From assembly GCF_000813125.1 (NCBI RefSeq), contig NZ_BASE01000046.1:1-64000 (forward strand): DNA of 64,000 bases, written 5' to 3'. Below the pieces are notes generated by a model that was not told the origin of the DNA, made no database searches, and saw nothing but the letters and a program-made list of their open reading frames with translations. This stretch comes from Mesobacillus selenatarsenatis SF-1 (GTDB taxonomy: Bacteria > Bacillota > Bacilli > Bacillales > Cytobacillaceae). Of this stretch, positions 24,357 to 34,096 are shown in pieces. Each line of letters begins with the position of its first letter. The first letter of the stretch is position 1. Made by a program: the position numbers and the translations under genes.

Positions 24357-25808
24357 TTACGCCACCTTGTTATAGTTGGAAATATCTTCTTCGAGCGGAA
24401 TATTTTTAGCTCGTGCTTTTTTAGCAGCGTTAAAGAAAATAACCGTGATGGCGACTGTAACAATTAATGCTCCGATATTGGATACTGTCAGCGACTGGCC
24501 GAATCCGATTGGGGCATTAAGGATGTAGGAAGTCGTAGCTGCTGTCATGAACATACCAGGAATCACGGCGATCCAGTAGTTCTTTTTGGCGATGAACAGG
24601 TACATGGCACCAACCCAAAGCGCGATTACCGCAGTTGATTGGTTAGCCCAGGAGAAGTATCTCCAAAGAAGCGTGAAATCCACTTTTGTCAAAGCGAATG
24701 AGATAACGAATAATGGAACAGCAATCCATAGACGGCTAGCGATTTTCTTCTGTGAAAAATTGAAGTAGTCAGCAATGATCATACGCGCACTGCGGAAAGC
24801 AGTATCACCTGATGTGATTGGAAGTACGATTACACCAAGAACTGCAAGAGTTCCGCCAATTGCACCAAGCATTGCTGTTGAAGCTTCACTTACGATAGCA
24901 GCAGGTCCGCCGTTTGCAAGCATGTCGTTCAGGCCGTTGTAGCCGTCGAACAAGCTCATTGCAGCCGCAGCCCAGATCATTGCGATGACACCTTCAGCAA
25001 TCATCATGCCGTAGAAAATTTTACGGCCATTCTTTTCATTTTGCGTTGTACGTGAAATGATTGGTGTTTGTGTTGCATGGAAACCTGATAGAGCGCCACA
25101 TGAAATTGTTAAGAACAATAGCGGGAAAATCGCTGCATTACCAGGGTGGAAATTTGTTAATGATAATTCAGGAATCGGTGCACCAGTGATGACAAGCATT
25201 GCGCCTACTCCGACTGCACTGATCAACAGCAATGCGCCGAAGATCGGGTAGAAGCGTCCAATGATTTTATCAACAGGTAGCAGCGTCGCTAAAATGTAGT
25301 AAACAAAGATTGCCCCGATAATAAGGCCCATTGTTACTTTTCCATCCATTAAATTGTGAAGCAAGCCAGCTGGAGCTGTAACGAATACGGTTCCAACTAA
25401 AAGTAAAAGAAGAATTGCGAATGCATTAACCACATGCTTCATGACTTTGCCAAGGAATTTTCCTGCAAGTTCAGGAAGGTGAGCGCCTCGGTTACGGATT
25501 GAAATCATCCCTGTTAAATAGTCATGTACAGCACCAGCGAAAATTGCGCCAAGAACGATCCAAAGGAAAGCAACCGGTCCGTAAAGCGCTCCCATGATCG
25601 GCCCGAAAATAGGTCCGACACCAGCGATATTAAGAAGTTGAATCAGAGAGTTCTTTGCTGTGGACATTGGAACATAGTCAACGTCATCCTTATGTGTATA
25701 AGCCGGAGTGGAACGAACCTCGTTCACGCCGAAAACCTTTTCTACAAACTTGCCATACGTGAAATAACCAATAATTAAAAGTGCAATACCAGTTAGAAAG
25801 GTATACAT
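24357..25808 (-). CDS. cstA: CstA family carbon starvation / pyruvate transporter
   Basis: A 483-residue membrane protein with a dozen or more helices and the CstA signatures: GPIFGPIMGALYGPVAFLWIV, AGAVHDYLTGMISIRNRGAHLPEL and ISCGALSGFHATQTPIISRTTQNE. CstA-family proteins import pyruvate or peptides. ATG 25808 has AGGAGG six bases upstream. It lies downstream of lytS-lytT and upstream of a coupled 50-residue gene. The pairing of a LytS/BtsS-like sensor with a CstA/BtsT-like carrier supports pyruvate uptake. A perfect cre sequence sits in its leader. Confidence 0.93.
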   Translation of the reverse strand: MYTFLTGIALLIIGYFTYGKFVEKVFGVNEVRSTPAYTHKDDVDYVPMSTAKNSLIQLLNIAGVGPIFGPIMGALYGPVAFLWIVLGAIFAGAVHDYLTGMISIRNRGAHLPELAGKFLGKVMKHVVNAFAILLLLLVGTVFVTAPAGLLHNLMDGKVTMGLIIGAIFVYYILATLLPVDKIIGRFYPIFGALLLISAVGVGAMLVITGAPIPELSLTNFHPGNAAIFPLLFLTISCGALSGFHATQTPIISRTTQNEKNGRKIFYGMMIAEGVIAMIWAAAAMSLFDGYNGLNDMLANGGPAAIVSEASTAMLGAIGGTLAVLGVIVLPITSGDTAFRSARMIIADYFNFSQKKIASRLWIAVPLFVISFALTKVDFTLLWRYFSWANQSTAVIALWVGAMYLFIAKKNYWIAVIPGMFMTAATTSYILNAPIGFGQSLTVSNIGALIVTVAITVIFFNAAKKARAKNIPLEEDISNYNKVA

Positions 25809-25829
25809 ATGGAACCTCCTCAAAGTATA

Positions 25830-25845
25830 ATGTATGCGTTTTCAT
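25830..25845 (-). promoter_or_regulatory. CcpA cre site in the cstA leader
   Basis: On the minus strand ATGAAAACGCATACAT matches the CcpA consensus WTGNAANCGNWNNCAW at all 16 positions. It is 22 bp upstream of the cstA ATG, just past a -10-like TATTAT/TATACT stretch, where CcpA would block transcription during growth on sugar. Confidence 0.7.
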
Positions 25846-25936
25846 TAAGTATAATAGAGAAGGAGGAATTATGGCTGTTTTGTGAACAAGATGCAGGAAA
25901 ATGAGCCTGAAGCGCAAAAAATGTCGATTAAAATGC

Positions 25937-25960
25937 AAAAAAGCATCCTTAAGATGCTTT
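25937..25960 (-). terminator. Rho-independent terminator of lytT
   Basis: Stem AAGCATC / GATGCTT with T6 on the minus strand just past the lytT stop; it separates lytST from cstA transcription. Confidence 0.75.
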
Positions 25961-25968
25961 AAGAGAAG

Positions 25969-26700
25969 TTATAATTCTAGCTTTGTCCTCAATGCTTTTA
26001 CATAATTCCGGCTGACTGACAGCATTTCATCCCGTCCTTCGATTTCCAGTTGATAGGCTCCATTGAACCAAGGAGTAAGCCGGGTAACATAATCGAGATT
26101 CACAATATAGCTTTTATGAATGCGGAAAAAAGAGTATGGCGTAAGCCTTGTTTCAAGATCCTTCAAAGGAATTCTTGTTTCGTATTCTCTTGCTTTCGTG
26201 ACGATTTTAGAGTATTTTTCTTCTCTCGATATATAAAGGATATCCTTCGGGTCGAGGTAGAAGATTTCTCCGTCTCCTTCAACGGCAAGCTTGCCAGTTT
26301 GCTTGCCCGACTCTTGTTCGGCGGGCATTAGGAAATGTTTCTCAATCCTGTTGACTGTCTCCAGCAGCTGATTCTCATCATAGGGTTTAAGCAGGTAATC
26401 AACTGCCTCATATCTAAAAGCCTCGACAGCAAATTGCGGATAAGCAGTGGCGAACACAATTAGTGGTGTTTTCTTTAATTCCATCATCGCTTTCGCTGCT
26501 TCCATTCCATTCATTTTTGGCATTTCGACATCAAGGAAGACGACATCCGGATGGAGTTGCAGGGCCTTCATGACCGCAACTTCACCTGATTCAGCTTCCC
26601 CGACAACCTGGATGGAAGGGAAGGATTGCAATAAGTGCCTCAGCTCATCCCTGCTGTATAATTCATCATCAACGATTAGAGTACGTATCATCTTGTCCAT
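25969..26700 (-). CDS. lytT: LytTR-type response regulator
   Basis: A 243-residue two-component regulator. The receiver domain (1-120) has the acidic pair DDE near residue 11, phosphoacceptor D57 in [11 protein letters not shown], and [13 protein letters not shown] with the conserved Lys. The C-terminal LytTR DNA-binding domain (about 140-240) reads [30 protein letters not shown] and [17 protein letters not shown] 26700 directly abuts the lytS stop. With LytS it probably activates the neighbouring cstA gene. Confidence 0.93.
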   Translation of the reverse strand: MDKMIRTLIVDDELYSRDELRHLLQSFPSIQVVGEAESGEVAVMKALQLHPDVVFLDVEMPKMNGMEAAKAMMELKKTPLIVFATAYPQFAVEAFRYEAVDYLLKPYDENQLLETVNRIEKHFLMPAEQESGKQTGKLAVEGDGEIFYLDPKDILYISREEKYSKIVTKAREYETRIPLKDLETRLTPYSFFRIHKSYIVNLDYVTRLTPWFNGAYQLEIEGRDEMLSVSRNYVKALRTKLEL

Positions 26701-28437
26701 CTATAACTCCTCCGCTTGTGGAATCGTAAAAGAAATCTTTGTGCCTCTTCCAGGCTCGCTATCAATCCGCAATGAGGCATCTTCCCCAAAATTCATCGTA
26801 AGCCTTCTGTTCACATTGAAAAGAGCGATCCCGCTGCCTGTTTCAGAATCAATTATTTGTTTGCCTAACTGATTGATCCGTTCCTTACTCATTCCCTGTC
26901 CATTATCCCTCACCGTTACTAGCGTGCTTTTATCTACTTTATGAATCTTTATATGGATTTGGCAGTCATGATCCATATTCTTGATTCCATGTTTTACAGC
27001 GTTTTCTACAATTGGCTGCAGCGTCAGAGGCGGAATTTTTACAGGCAAAGCATCATCCTCAATATCATAGGTAACCTTCAGTTTTTCTACAAACCGGGCC
27101 TCTTCAATAGATAGATAGGCTTTAACATGGGCCAATTCCTGCTCAAGCGTTGTCATCGATACTGTCGTCGCGGTCAGGTTCTGACGCAGGAAATGGGAGA
27201 GAGAGACAAGCAGCTTCCTAGCTTTTGCAGGATCAATCCTGATCAGCGAGGTGATGACATTCATTGTATTGAAAAGGAAATGAGGGCTGATTTGTGCCTG
27301 CAGTGCCTTTACCTCTGCTTCCTTGGCAAGCTGATAGGCTTTTTCGGCTTCGGCAATTTCAAGCTGGTTGCTAAGAAGATTGCTAAGGCCGGAAATCAGC
27401 TCAATAACGACATTGGTGATTTCTTTTTCAGATTTAAAATAAAACTTCAGTGTGCCAATCGTTTCGTCGCGAAGTTTTAAAGGAGCGATCACCGCAGCGC
27501 CAAGAGGGCAGCTTTGCTCGCGGCAGTGGATCGTTTCATCATTGGCGACGACAAGTTTGCCGCTTTTCAGTACATCCCTCGTAATCTGCGTCTGAATTGG
27601 ACTTGTTGAGCGATGATGATCATCCGCAAGACCGATATGTGCCAAGATTTCAGTTTGGTTTGTGATTGCGACCGCACTAGTCTGCACTTCGTTGTGCAAA
27701 ATCTGGCAGACTGCCCTGGCTGAATCCTGATTGATGCCCTTGCGCAAGTATGCGAGTGTCTGGTCGGCGATTCGCAGTGTTTTTTGCGCAAGCATCGCTC
27801 CAGTCTTTTCTTCCTCGGAAACCACATTTTTTATCACCATCAAAAATAAAGCAGACCCAAGGCCATTTGCGATAATCATTGGAACACCGATAATTTCGAC
27901 GAGTGTTTGGGCTTGATCATAAGGTTTCGCAATCAAAAGGATAATCAGCATCTGCACCGTTTCCGCAATCGCCCCAACTAGAAAGGCTGTACTCAGATTG
28001 ACATTGTTTTTCTTCTTCTGAAAGCGGCCGGCAATGATTCCGGCAACTATGGCCGCAAGTCCGCAGGCAAGAGCAGTGAACCCGCCGAGTGTGAAGCGAT
28101 GCAGACCTGCTATGAGCCCGGCACCAATTCCGACCTTATAGCCTCCAAGCATACCGGCAATCACAATCCCGATAACCCGGGAATTGGCAATCGCTTCATC
28201 CGATGCCAGGTCAGCAGCCCAGGGGTTGAACTGCAGATTATCAGTTGAGAAGCTCATGCCAGAATATGTACCGATAATCCCGAAAAAACCAAAGAATACA
28301 ATTGCAAAATATTGCTGTCGCCTGTTCAGGGAATCATGGTAAATCAACCCCCGGAAGAAGCGGAACCTTGTTAAAATAAAGGCAATCGTCACAATGATGC
28401 CAAGCCGTTCCAGCATCGTAATGAGTAATTCGAACAT
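26701..28437 (-). CDS. lytS: LytS-family sensor histidine kinase
   Basis: A 578-residue membrane sensor. Residues about 1-190 form the 5TMR_LYT region ([22 protein letters not shown], then [36 protein letters not shown]). A GAF domain follows (about 225-350) with [16 protein letters not shown]. The kinase core has [13 protein letters not shown], phosphoacceptor His near residue 386, then a HATPase with ENAVKHGI and RDNGQGM. Relatives sense extracellular pyruvate (LytS in B. subtilis, BtsS in E. coli). First gene of the lytST operon, good GAGGAG site. Confidence 0.93.
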   Translation of the reverse strand: MFELLITMLERLGIIVTIAFILTRFRFFRGLIYHDSLNRRQQYFAIVFFGFFGIIGTYSGMSFSTDNLQFNPWAADLASDEAIANSRVIGIVIAGMLGGYKVGIGAGLIAGLHRFTLGGFTALACGLAAIVAGIIAGRFQKKKNNVNLSTAFLVGAIAETVQMLIILLIAKPYDQAQTLVEIIGVPMIIANGLGSALFLMVIKNVVSEEEKTGAMLAQKTLRIADQTLAYLRKGINQDSARAVCQILHNEVQTSAVAITNQTEILAHIGLADDHHRSTSPIQTQITRDVLKSGKLVVANDETIHCREQSCPLGAAVIAPLKLRDETIGTLKFYFKSEKEITNVVIELISGLSNLLSNQLEIAEAEKAYQLAKEAEVKALQAQISPHFLFNTMNVITSLIRIDPAKARKLLVSLSHFLRQNLTATTVSMTTLEQELAHVKAYLSIEEARFVEKLKVTYDIEDDALPVKIPPLTLQPIVENAVKHGIKNMDHDCQIHIKIHKVDKSTLVTVRDNGQGMSKERINQLGKQIIDSETGSGIALFNVNRRLTMNFGEDASLRIDSEPGRGTKISFTIPQAEEL

Positions 28438-28726
28438 AACCGTACTCCTCAGGAAGTATTTGCATTCATTTTAAATGAAAGGTTGAGAAAAACAAAGATA
28501 ATAAGCTGCGCTGTTGGAGTTTTACATAAAAAGAAGCCTGGCATGCTTGTACAAGTGGGAAATCCTACTATTAGTATGACATTAGAGTTGGATTGGTACT
28601 TTTTTAAGGAATAAATGATAATTTTAGGGGAGGAACTTGAAATTTCTACTGAAAAATGCAATCCCATTAGAGTTTTTTCAGTTCAAGTAATTGATATTGT
28701 GGATTTTGTAAAAGGGTATTGTCAAC
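28438..28726. other. Intergenic region without a recognisable gene
   Basis: AT-rich sequence between lytS and the repeat array. It holds the lytS promoter region on the minus strand. I saw no ORF with a ribosome site, no terminator of note and no RNA motif. Confidence 0.5.
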
Positions 28727-28875
28727 TTATTGGCGAAAATCTAATTTTATTGGCGAAGTTCACAACTTTATTGGCGAAAATCCCCTTTTATTGGCGAAAA
28801 TCCCCTTTTATTGGCGAAAATAAAAATTTATTGGCGAACTGGAAATTTCGTGCGTTTTTTTCCAGTTCGCCAATA
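28727..28875. repeat. TTATTGGCG box array, copy 2
   Basis: Six TTATTGGCG boxes start at 28727, 28747, 28768, 28788, 28808 and 28828. The second is followed by AAGTTCACAACT, and two neighbouring boxes have identical AAAATCCCCTTT inserts. The terminal module is the most complete of the copies: ATTGGCGAACTGGAAA and TTTCCAGTTCGCCAAT are perfect 16-bp arms around a loop of about 13 bases. It ends 8 bp from the stop codon of the DUF4097 gene. Confidence 0.92.
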
Positions 28876-28882
28876 TGAGTGG

Positions 28883-29746
28883 CTAGAATATTTCAATATC
28901 GCCGCTCGATACATCAGCGTTGATTTCGTATTTCCCGCTTCCATGTTTGCCGCTAAGGCGGTTATCGGATGCTTCTTTGTTTTCAAGCGGGAATTGACTC
29001 GATATGTCACCGCTGCTTATTTTTCCGTTCAACGTAAAATCAGCATCATCTGGCAAATCCAGCTCGATATCACCTGAGCTTACATTTAAGTTAACGTCAT
29101 CTGTCAAACGTTTCATCTGAATTTCCAGCTCACCCGATGAAACATCTGCCTTAAGCTTCCCTGAATAGTTTTTGACATGGACGCTTCCGGAGCTGACTTC
29201 AAATGAACCAGACTCCGCTACAACTGTGTTAAATTCGGCTTCTCCTGATGAACTTTGGTGTTCAAGTGATTCTACATCCAGATTCTCCAAAACCATGCTT
29301 CCTGATCCGATTTCAATCGCAAGATTCTTTAACTTCATCGGAGAGTGGATCGAATCTCCTTTGAATACAACTTCACCTGAGCCGAGCTTGATTTGCATAT
29401 TCTTTTCATAGTCTTCAGGTATATAAACTGTCAGAGACGTTTTATCCATCTCAAACCAGTTGAACCAGAAGAAGCCTTTGCGTTTAACAGCAACCTCAAT
29501 CTCATCGCCATGTTTATCAACTTTTACCGTACCTTTGCCCTTTAGCTCGGCACGAACATCATCCCGGTCTTCTGCCACAATCATCGTCTCGACACTGGAG
29601 ATATCAATCGAGATATTTTCTGTTTGACTAGTCACCTTCACCGCGTTTTCCGCCTTTGCAAAGTTAACTCCGCTGCCATCAAACATATAATTCCAAACGA
29701 TGTAAGCCCCTGTAATCAACAGGAATATAACCAAAATCCGTTTCAT
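28883..29746 (-). CDS. DUF4097 family membrane-anchored beta-repeat protein
   Basis: A 287-residue protein with an N-terminal membrane anchor (RILVIFLLITGAYIVWNYMF) and then a DUF4097 beta-solenoid facing outward. A loose repeat of about 18-22 residues recurs with SSG cores: HQSSSGEAEF, VSSGSVHV, VSSGELEI, VSSGDIEL, ISSGDIS and VSSGDIEIF. Related domains occur in YvlB and LiaX-type envelope-stress proteins. No catalytic motif is seen. Monocistronic, with GAGAGGAGATTTTTAAA upstream of the ATG. Confidence 0.83.
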   Translation of the reverse strand: MKRILVIFLLITGAYIVWNYMFDGSGVNFAKAENAVKVTSQTENISIDISSVETMIVAEDRDDVRAELKGKGTVKVDKHGDEIEVAVKRKGFFWFNWFEMDKTSLTVYIPEDYEKNMQIKLGSGEVVFKGDSIHSPMKLKNLAIEIGSGSMVLENLDVESLEHQSSSGEAEFNTVVAESGSFEVSSGSVHVKNYSGKLKADVSSGELEIQMKRLTDDVNLNVSSGDIELDLPDDADFTLNGKISSGDISSQFPLENKEASDNRLSGKHGSGKYEINADVSSGDIEIF

Positions 29747-29870
29747 TTTAAAAATCTCCTCTCAATCTCATTCTATATTCAGAATAAGGCAAAACATTCT
29801 TCTCCCCAATGAACCTCCGCTTTAAATCTCGATAGGACCTGAGGCGGATTTTGAGTTAAGTCGCTCATGA

Positions 29871-29908
29871 AAAAAAGCCAGATTCCGTTCAAAGTCTGGA
29901 ATCTGGCT
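29871..29908 (-). terminator. Rho-independent terminator of pepT
   Basis: AGCCAGATTCC / GGAATCTGGCT perfect stem with a T-run on the minus strand, 16 bp past the pepT stop. Confidence 0.88.
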
Positions 29909-29923
29909 TCTTGTTGTTATTAA

Positions 29924-31156
29924 TTAGGCTTTCGCTTCATAAAGTTTTGCAATCTCTACAATGGTTTCAACGGATTTCACCATGTTATCCACAGAAACAT
30001 ATTCGAACCTTCCATGGAAATTCTCTCCGCCTGTAAAAATATTTGGTGTAGGCAATCCCATATAGCTGAGCTGCGAGCCATCTGTGCCGCCGCGGATCGG
30101 TTTGACGATTGGTTTGATCCCTAGGTTTTCCATGGCCTCGTAAGCGATGTCGACAATTTGTTTTACTGGCTCGATTTTATCCTTCATGTTGTAATATTGA
30201 TCGTTCATTTCAAGCTCGACCCGGGTCTCGCCGTATGTCAGTTTCAATTCATTGGTGATTTTCTGTATTAAATCTTTCCGATTCTGGAAGCTGTCACGGT
30301 CAAAGTCGCGGATGATATAGTGCAGTGTCGTTTCCTCGACATCGCCTTCAATGGAGCTGAGGTGGAAGAAGCCTTCATATCCGTCCGTATGCTCAGGTGT
30401 TTCTTCAGCTGGCAGCTTGCTGTTGAACTCCATCGCGATTTTCGCCGAGTTGACCATTTTTCCTTTCGCCGTGCCAGGGTGGACGTTTTTGCCTTTAAAA
30501 GTCACTTTTGCGCTTGCTGCATTAAAGCTTTCATACTCCAGTTCGCCAAGCGGTCCACCGTCAATGGTATAAGCGAACTTCGCATTGAATGCTCTAACAT
30601 CGAACTTATGCGGCCCTCTGCCAATTTCCTCATCTGGTGTGAACGCGACACGAATCTTGCCATGTTTGATTTCCGGGTGCTTGATCAAATAAGCCATCGC
30701 TGTCATGATTTCTGCGATTCCAGCCTTGTTGTCCGCGCCGAGCAGAGTAGTGCCGTCAGTCGTAATCAATGTGTGGCCCTTATACTGGGGCAGCTCAGGG
30801 AAATCGGCAGGCGAAAGGATGATATTCTGTTCCTTATTCAGGATGATTTGATTTCCATCGAAGTTTTCCACAATCTGCGGATTGACATTTTTGCCGGTAA
30901 AATCAGTTGCTGTATCGACGTGGGCAAGGAATCCGATTGTTGGAACCTCTTTATCGGTATTGGCAGGAAGTGTCGCCATCACATAGCCGTTCCCGTCAAT
31001 CGTCACTTCTTCCATTCCAATCGTTTTTAACTCCTCAACAAGCATGTTGGCAAGAGTCAACTGGCCTTCTGTCGATGGCGTGGTTTCGCTGTTTTCATTA
31101 GACTGGGTGTCCACTTTCACATATGAAGTGAATCTTTCAATGAGCTCGTTCTTCAT
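29924..31156 (-). CDS. pepT: Peptidase T (tripeptide aminopeptidase)
   Basis: A 410-residue M20B zinc aminopeptidase that cuts the N-terminal residue from tripeptides in the cytoplasm. Ligand and catalytic motifs are intact: [14 protein letters not shown] with His and Asp; [17 protein letters not shown] with the bridging Asp; TPDEEIGRG with the catalytic Glu pair; and YTIDGG. The C-terminal [33 protein letters not shown] block completes it. Normal length. Ribosome site GGAGATGAAACGG. Confidence 0.95.
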   Translation of the reverse strand: MKNELIERFTSYVKVDTQSNENSETTPSTEGQLTLANMLVEELKTIGMEEVTIDGNGYVMATLPANTDKEVPTIGFLAHVDTATDFTGKNVNPQIVENFDGNQIILNKEQNIILSPADFPELPQYKGHTLITTDGTTLLGADNKAGIAEIMTAMAYLIKHPEIKHGKIRVAFTPDEEIGRGPHKFDVRAFNAKFAYTIDGGPLGELEYESFNAASAKVTFKGKNVHPGTAKGKMVNSAKIAMEFNSKLPAEETPEHTDGYEGFFHLSSIEGDVEETTLHYIIRDFDRDSFQNRKDLIQKITNELKLTYGETRVELEMNDQYYNMKDKIEPVKQIVDIAYEAMENLGIKPIVKPIRGGTDGSQLSYMGLPTPNIFTGGENFHGRFEYVSVDNMVKSVETIVEIAKLYEAKA

Positions 31157-31279
31157 TCCGTTTCATCTCCCATCCGTATGTATGTTTTCATATTAGCATA
31201 GAACATCAGAAACGCCATTTTATAGGAATCTCAAAATTCAATTTTTAAGGTATAATGGAAAAAAGGAGGATGGGAGTTT

Positions 31280-31420
31280 ATGGGATATATATTTACGGCT
31301 ATTGTCCTGTCTGCAGTGTTCTATTCGATCTATAAAATAATCACAACCGGAAAAATGCCGAGCAACAACTATACTCCATTTGATGATATTACTGAGGGGA
31401 AAAAGCCAAATGATGATTGA
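31280..31420 (+). CDS. Small membrane protein (46 aa), DUF3951-like
   Basis: ATG 31280 follows AAAAAAGGAGGATGGGAGTTT. The protein has one helix (YIFTAIVLSAVFYSIYKII) and a soluble tail, GKMPSNNYTPFDDITEGKKPNDD. The YTPFDDI motif recalls small Bacillus proteins of the DUF3951 type; that match is from memory. It overlaps the next small gene by 11 bp, so the two are probably co-translated. Confidence 0.6.
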   Translation: MGYIFTAIVLSAVFYSIYKIITTGKMPSNNYTPFDDITEGKKPNDD

Positions 31421-31565
31421 TATAGGAGTAATTATTGTTCTGATGCTGTCGCTCTGGTCCATCACGATCACACTGCAAAAATTGGCTGACAGAATCATGA
31501 AAAAACAGGAGCAGCAATATGAGCTGCTCAAAGAGATTAAAGATTTGCTAAAAAACGAAAAATAG
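31410..31565 (+). CDS. Small membrane protein (51 aa)
   Basis: ATG 31410 (or 31413) lies inside the end of the preceding gene. The product has one helix (IGVIIVLMLSLWSITITLQKL) and a charged, probably coiled-coil tail (ADRIMKKQEQQYELLKEIKDLLKNEK). Function unknown. The overlap with the upstream small protein suggests a two-component membrane assembly. Confidence 0.6.
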   Translation: MMIDIGVIIVLMLSLWSITITLQKLADRIMKKQEQQYELLKEIKDLLKNEK

Positions 31566-31639
31566 CAGAATAGAATGTTATCTCTTTACATAAATAAAAG
31601 TTAAGGTTAGGATGAAAATAATTGAATATTGAATTTACT

Positions 31640-31738
31640 ACTAGGGGTGCCTTATTACGGGCTGAGAGAAAGACGTTAAGTCTTTTAACCCTTCGGACCT
31701 GATCTGGGTAATACCAGCGTAGGAAAGTAGTGTGAGAG
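31640..31738 (+). promoter_or_regulatory. TPP riboswitch (THI element)
   Basis: Classical thi box: GGGGTGCC, GGGCTGAGAG, then ACCCTTCGGACCTGATCTGG and GTAATACCAGCGTAGGAAAG. It precedes thiM-thiD-thiE-thiW and is followed by a terminator, so thiamine pyrophosphate binding should end transcription. Confidence 0.96.
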
Positions 31739-31761
31739 ACGTTTTCTTACTTTGCTTCTAT

Positions 31762-31797
31762 GCCAGGTCCAATTATGGATCTGGCTTTTTTATTTTT
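31762..31797 (+). terminator. Regulatory terminator of the TPP riboswitch
   Basis: GCCAGGTCC / GGATCTGGC stem followed by T6-A-T5, between the thi box and thiM. This is the expression platform. Confidence 0.9.
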
Positions 31798-31813
31798 CTA
31801 AGGAGGGAACAGG

Positions 31814-32629
31814 ATGGAAAAGAAAGAGATTGCTATACTGCTGGACAGAGTCCGCAGGGAGAACCCGCTTGTACATAATATCACCAACGTGGTGGTCACC
31901 AATTTCACCGCCAATGGATTGCTGGCTATCGGGGCGTCCTCTGTAATGGCCTATGCTCAAGAGGAGGTTGCCGAAATGGCGAGGATCGCCGGGAGTGTTG
32001 TTCTCAATATCGGAACGCTGAGGCCAGAAGTCGTAGAGTCAATGTTGATTGCCGGCAAAGCGGCGAACGAGCAGGGAGTACCGGTTATCCTGGACCCAGT
32101 GGGTGCGGGCGCGACACAGTATCGTACCGAGACAGCTAGGATGTTGATGGAAGAATTGGAGATTGCGATGATGAGAGGAAATGCATCAGAGATTGCCAAT
32201 GTTGCCGGGGAGAATTGGAGTATACGTGGAGTGGATGCAGGTGAATCCAGTGGGGATGTGTTCGAGCTTGCTGTTTCAGCCGCAAAAAAATTGAAGACAG
32301 TTGTTGTCCTTACTGGTAAAGACGACATTATTACAGACGGACACACTGCATTTATTGTCCATAATGGGCACCCAATGCTAACAAAAGTGACGGGCACCGG
32401 CTGTTTGCTGACTTCCGTAATAGGCGCCTTCACTGCTGTTGAAAAAAATATGATCAAAGCCGCAACAGCAGCAGTAACCATCTATGGAGTGGCAGCGGAA
32501 ATTGTTGCTGACAATTGTGCCAGTCAGGGTCCGGGAAGCTTTCAAATAGAATTCTTAAACCAGTTATACCTGATTGGCGGAAACGATCTGATTGAGAAAA
32601 TGTCTTTTACTCGAAAGGAGGTAGATTGA
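31814..32629 (+). CDS. thiM: Hydroxyethylthiazole kinase
   Basis: A 271-residue ribokinase-fold enzyme that phosphorylates 4-methyl-5-(2-hydroxyethyl)thiazole in thiamine salvage. Signatures are [55 protein letters not shown] and the anion-hole [15 protein letters not shown], where the Cys-containing GTGC motif is typical of ThiM. ATG 31814 follows AAGGAGGGAACAGG. First gene after the riboswitch. Confidence 0.96.
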   Translation: MEKKEIAILLDRVRRENPLVHNITNVVVTNFTANGLLAIGASSVMAYAQEEVAEMARIAGSVVLNIGTLRPEVVESMLIAGKAANEQGVPVILDPVGAGATQYRTETARMLMEELEIAMMRGNASEIANVAGENWSIRGVDAGESSGDVFELAVSAAKKLKTVVVLTGKDDIITDGHTAFIVHNGHPMLTKVTGTGCLLTSVIGAFTAVEKNMIKAATAAVTIYGVAAEIVADNCASQGPGSFQIEFLNQLYLIGGNDLIEKMSFTRKEVD

Positions 32630-32630
32630 T

Positions 32631-33449
32631 ATGAAAAGAGCAATGACAATTGCGGGCTCAGACAGCGGCGGCGGTGCTGGTATCCAGGCAGATCTGAAAA
32701 CCTTCCAGGAGCTGAAGGTGTTTGGGATGTCTGCTCTGACTGCTGTAACGGCGCAAAATACGCTTGGGGTCCAGGCAGTCTTTCCCATGGAGGTAGAAGC
32801 GGTCGCCGAGCAAATTCAATCTGTCGGAGAAGATATAGGGGTAGATGCTTTGAAAACTGGAATGCTTTTCAACGCTGAAATCATTGAGACTGTTGCTGAG
32901 AAAATAAAGTATTTCGCCTGGGAAAAGGTCGTTGTCGATCCGGTCATGATTGCCAAAGGTGGAGCATCACTGCTCCAGCAGGAAGCTGTTTCTGCCCTGA
33001 AAGATCATTTGCTTCCACTTTGCCTCGTGGTCACACCCAATATTCCCGAAGCAGAAGTGCTGACCGGGATGACTATTCTCAGTCACGATGACAAGAAGGA
33101 AGCGGCCAGGCGCATCCATGCCCTTGGAGCAAAAAATGTCGTGATTAAAGGCGGTCATGATCTAAATACAAATGAGTCTGTTGATCTCCTTTTTAATGGT
33201 GCAGACTTTGAGTTCTTCTCTGTTCCGAGAATTGAAACGAAGAACACACACGGTACTGGCTGCACTTTTTCCGCCGCGATCACCGCACAGCTTGCGAAGG
33301 GATTGACAGTATATGACGCGGTATCCGTGGCGAAGGAGTTCATCCACGCTGCCATTGGAAACTCACTGAATATTGGCCAAGGCCACGGCCCAACAAACCA
33401 TTGGGCCTTTAACAGGGAGAAGGGAAGGCTAGCAACATGGCACGGATAA
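32631..33449 (+). CDS. thiD: Hydroxymethylpyrimidine/phosphomethylpyrimidine kinase
   Basis: A 272-residue kinase making HMP-PP in two phosphorylations. Key motifs: [63 protein letters not shown] and the anion hole [18 protein letters not shown]. It starts one base after the thiM stop with AAGGAGGTAGATTGAT as ribosome site. It overlaps thiE by 13 bp. Confidence 0.96.
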   Translation: MKRAMTIAGSDSGGGAGIQADLKTFQELKVFGMSALTAVTAQNTLGVQAVFPMEVEAVAEQIQSVGEDIGVDALKTGMLFNAEIIETVAEKIKYFAWEKVVVDPVMIAKGGASLLQQEAVSALKDHLLPLCLVVTPNIPEAEVLTGMTILSHDDKKEAARRIHALGAKNVVIKGGHDLNTNESVDLLFNGADFEFFSVPRIETKNTHGTGCTFSAAITAQLAKGLTVYDAVSVAKEFIHAAIGNSLNIGQGHGPTNHWAFNREKGRLATWHG

Positions 33450-34084
33450 ATCCAGAGAAACTGAAAAGCTTGCTCAAGGTTTATTTTATCGCAGGCAGCA
33501 CGAATTGCTTGGAGGATCCTTGTATAGTGCTTGAAGAGGCGATTCGCGGGGGCATCACTCTTTTTCAGTATCGTGAAAAAGGGAGTAACTGCCTTGATGG
33601 GACGGAAAAGCTAGTGCTGGGAAGGGAGCTGCAAAGAATCTGCAAGAATAACGGCATACCGTTCATTGTGAACGATGATATCGAAATGGCCCTTGAACTT
33701 GATGCGGACGGCGTCCATATTGGCCAGGAGGATGAGGATGCACAGGAGGTCCGCAAAAAAATCGGTGACAAGATTCTGGGAGTATCGGTGCATTGTGTAA
33801 AAGAGGTAGAAAAGGCAAAGCTTGCAGGTGCGGATTATTTTGGCGTTGGCCCGATTTTTCCGACAGAAACAAAGAAGGATACAAGAGCTGTTCAGGGAAC
33901 GGCACTTATCGAGGAGTTAAAAGATTTTGAGATTCCGATTGTCGGTATCGGTGGAATTACCGCTGATAATGCTTCGCTCGTGATGGAAGCCGGAGCCGAT
34001 GGAGTTTCAGTGATTACGGCGATCAGCCATGCAGATGACGTCTGGGAAGCAGCCGACAGATTGAGAAGGAAAATTTATAACTAA
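33437..34084 (+). CDS. thiE: Thiamine phosphate synthase
   Basis: A 215-residue TIM-barrel enzyme joining HMP-PP and thiazole phosphate. It shows GGITLFQYREKGS, PFIVNDDIEMALELDADGVHIGQEDED, LGVSVHCVKEVEKAKLAGADYFGVGPIFPTETKKD and VGIGGITADNASLVMEAGADGVSVITAIS, the full ThiE motif set. Its start overlaps the end of thiD. Confidence 0.96.
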   Translation: MARINPEKLKSLLKVYFIAGSTNCLEDPCIVLEEAIRGGITLFQYREKGSNCLDGTEKLVLGRELQRICKNNGIPFIVNDDIEMALELDADGVHIGQEDEDAQEVRKKIGDKILGVSVHCVKEVEKAKLAGADYFGVGPIFPTETKKDTRAVQGTALIEELKDFEIPIVGIGGITADNASLVMEAGADGVSVITAISHADDVWEAADRLRRKIYN

Positions 34085-34096
34085 ACGGAGGTTGAA

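Noticed and set aside
30320-31030. Long plus-strand frame opposite pepT
   Set aside because: It is an antisense shadow of a well-conserved gene and has no start signals.
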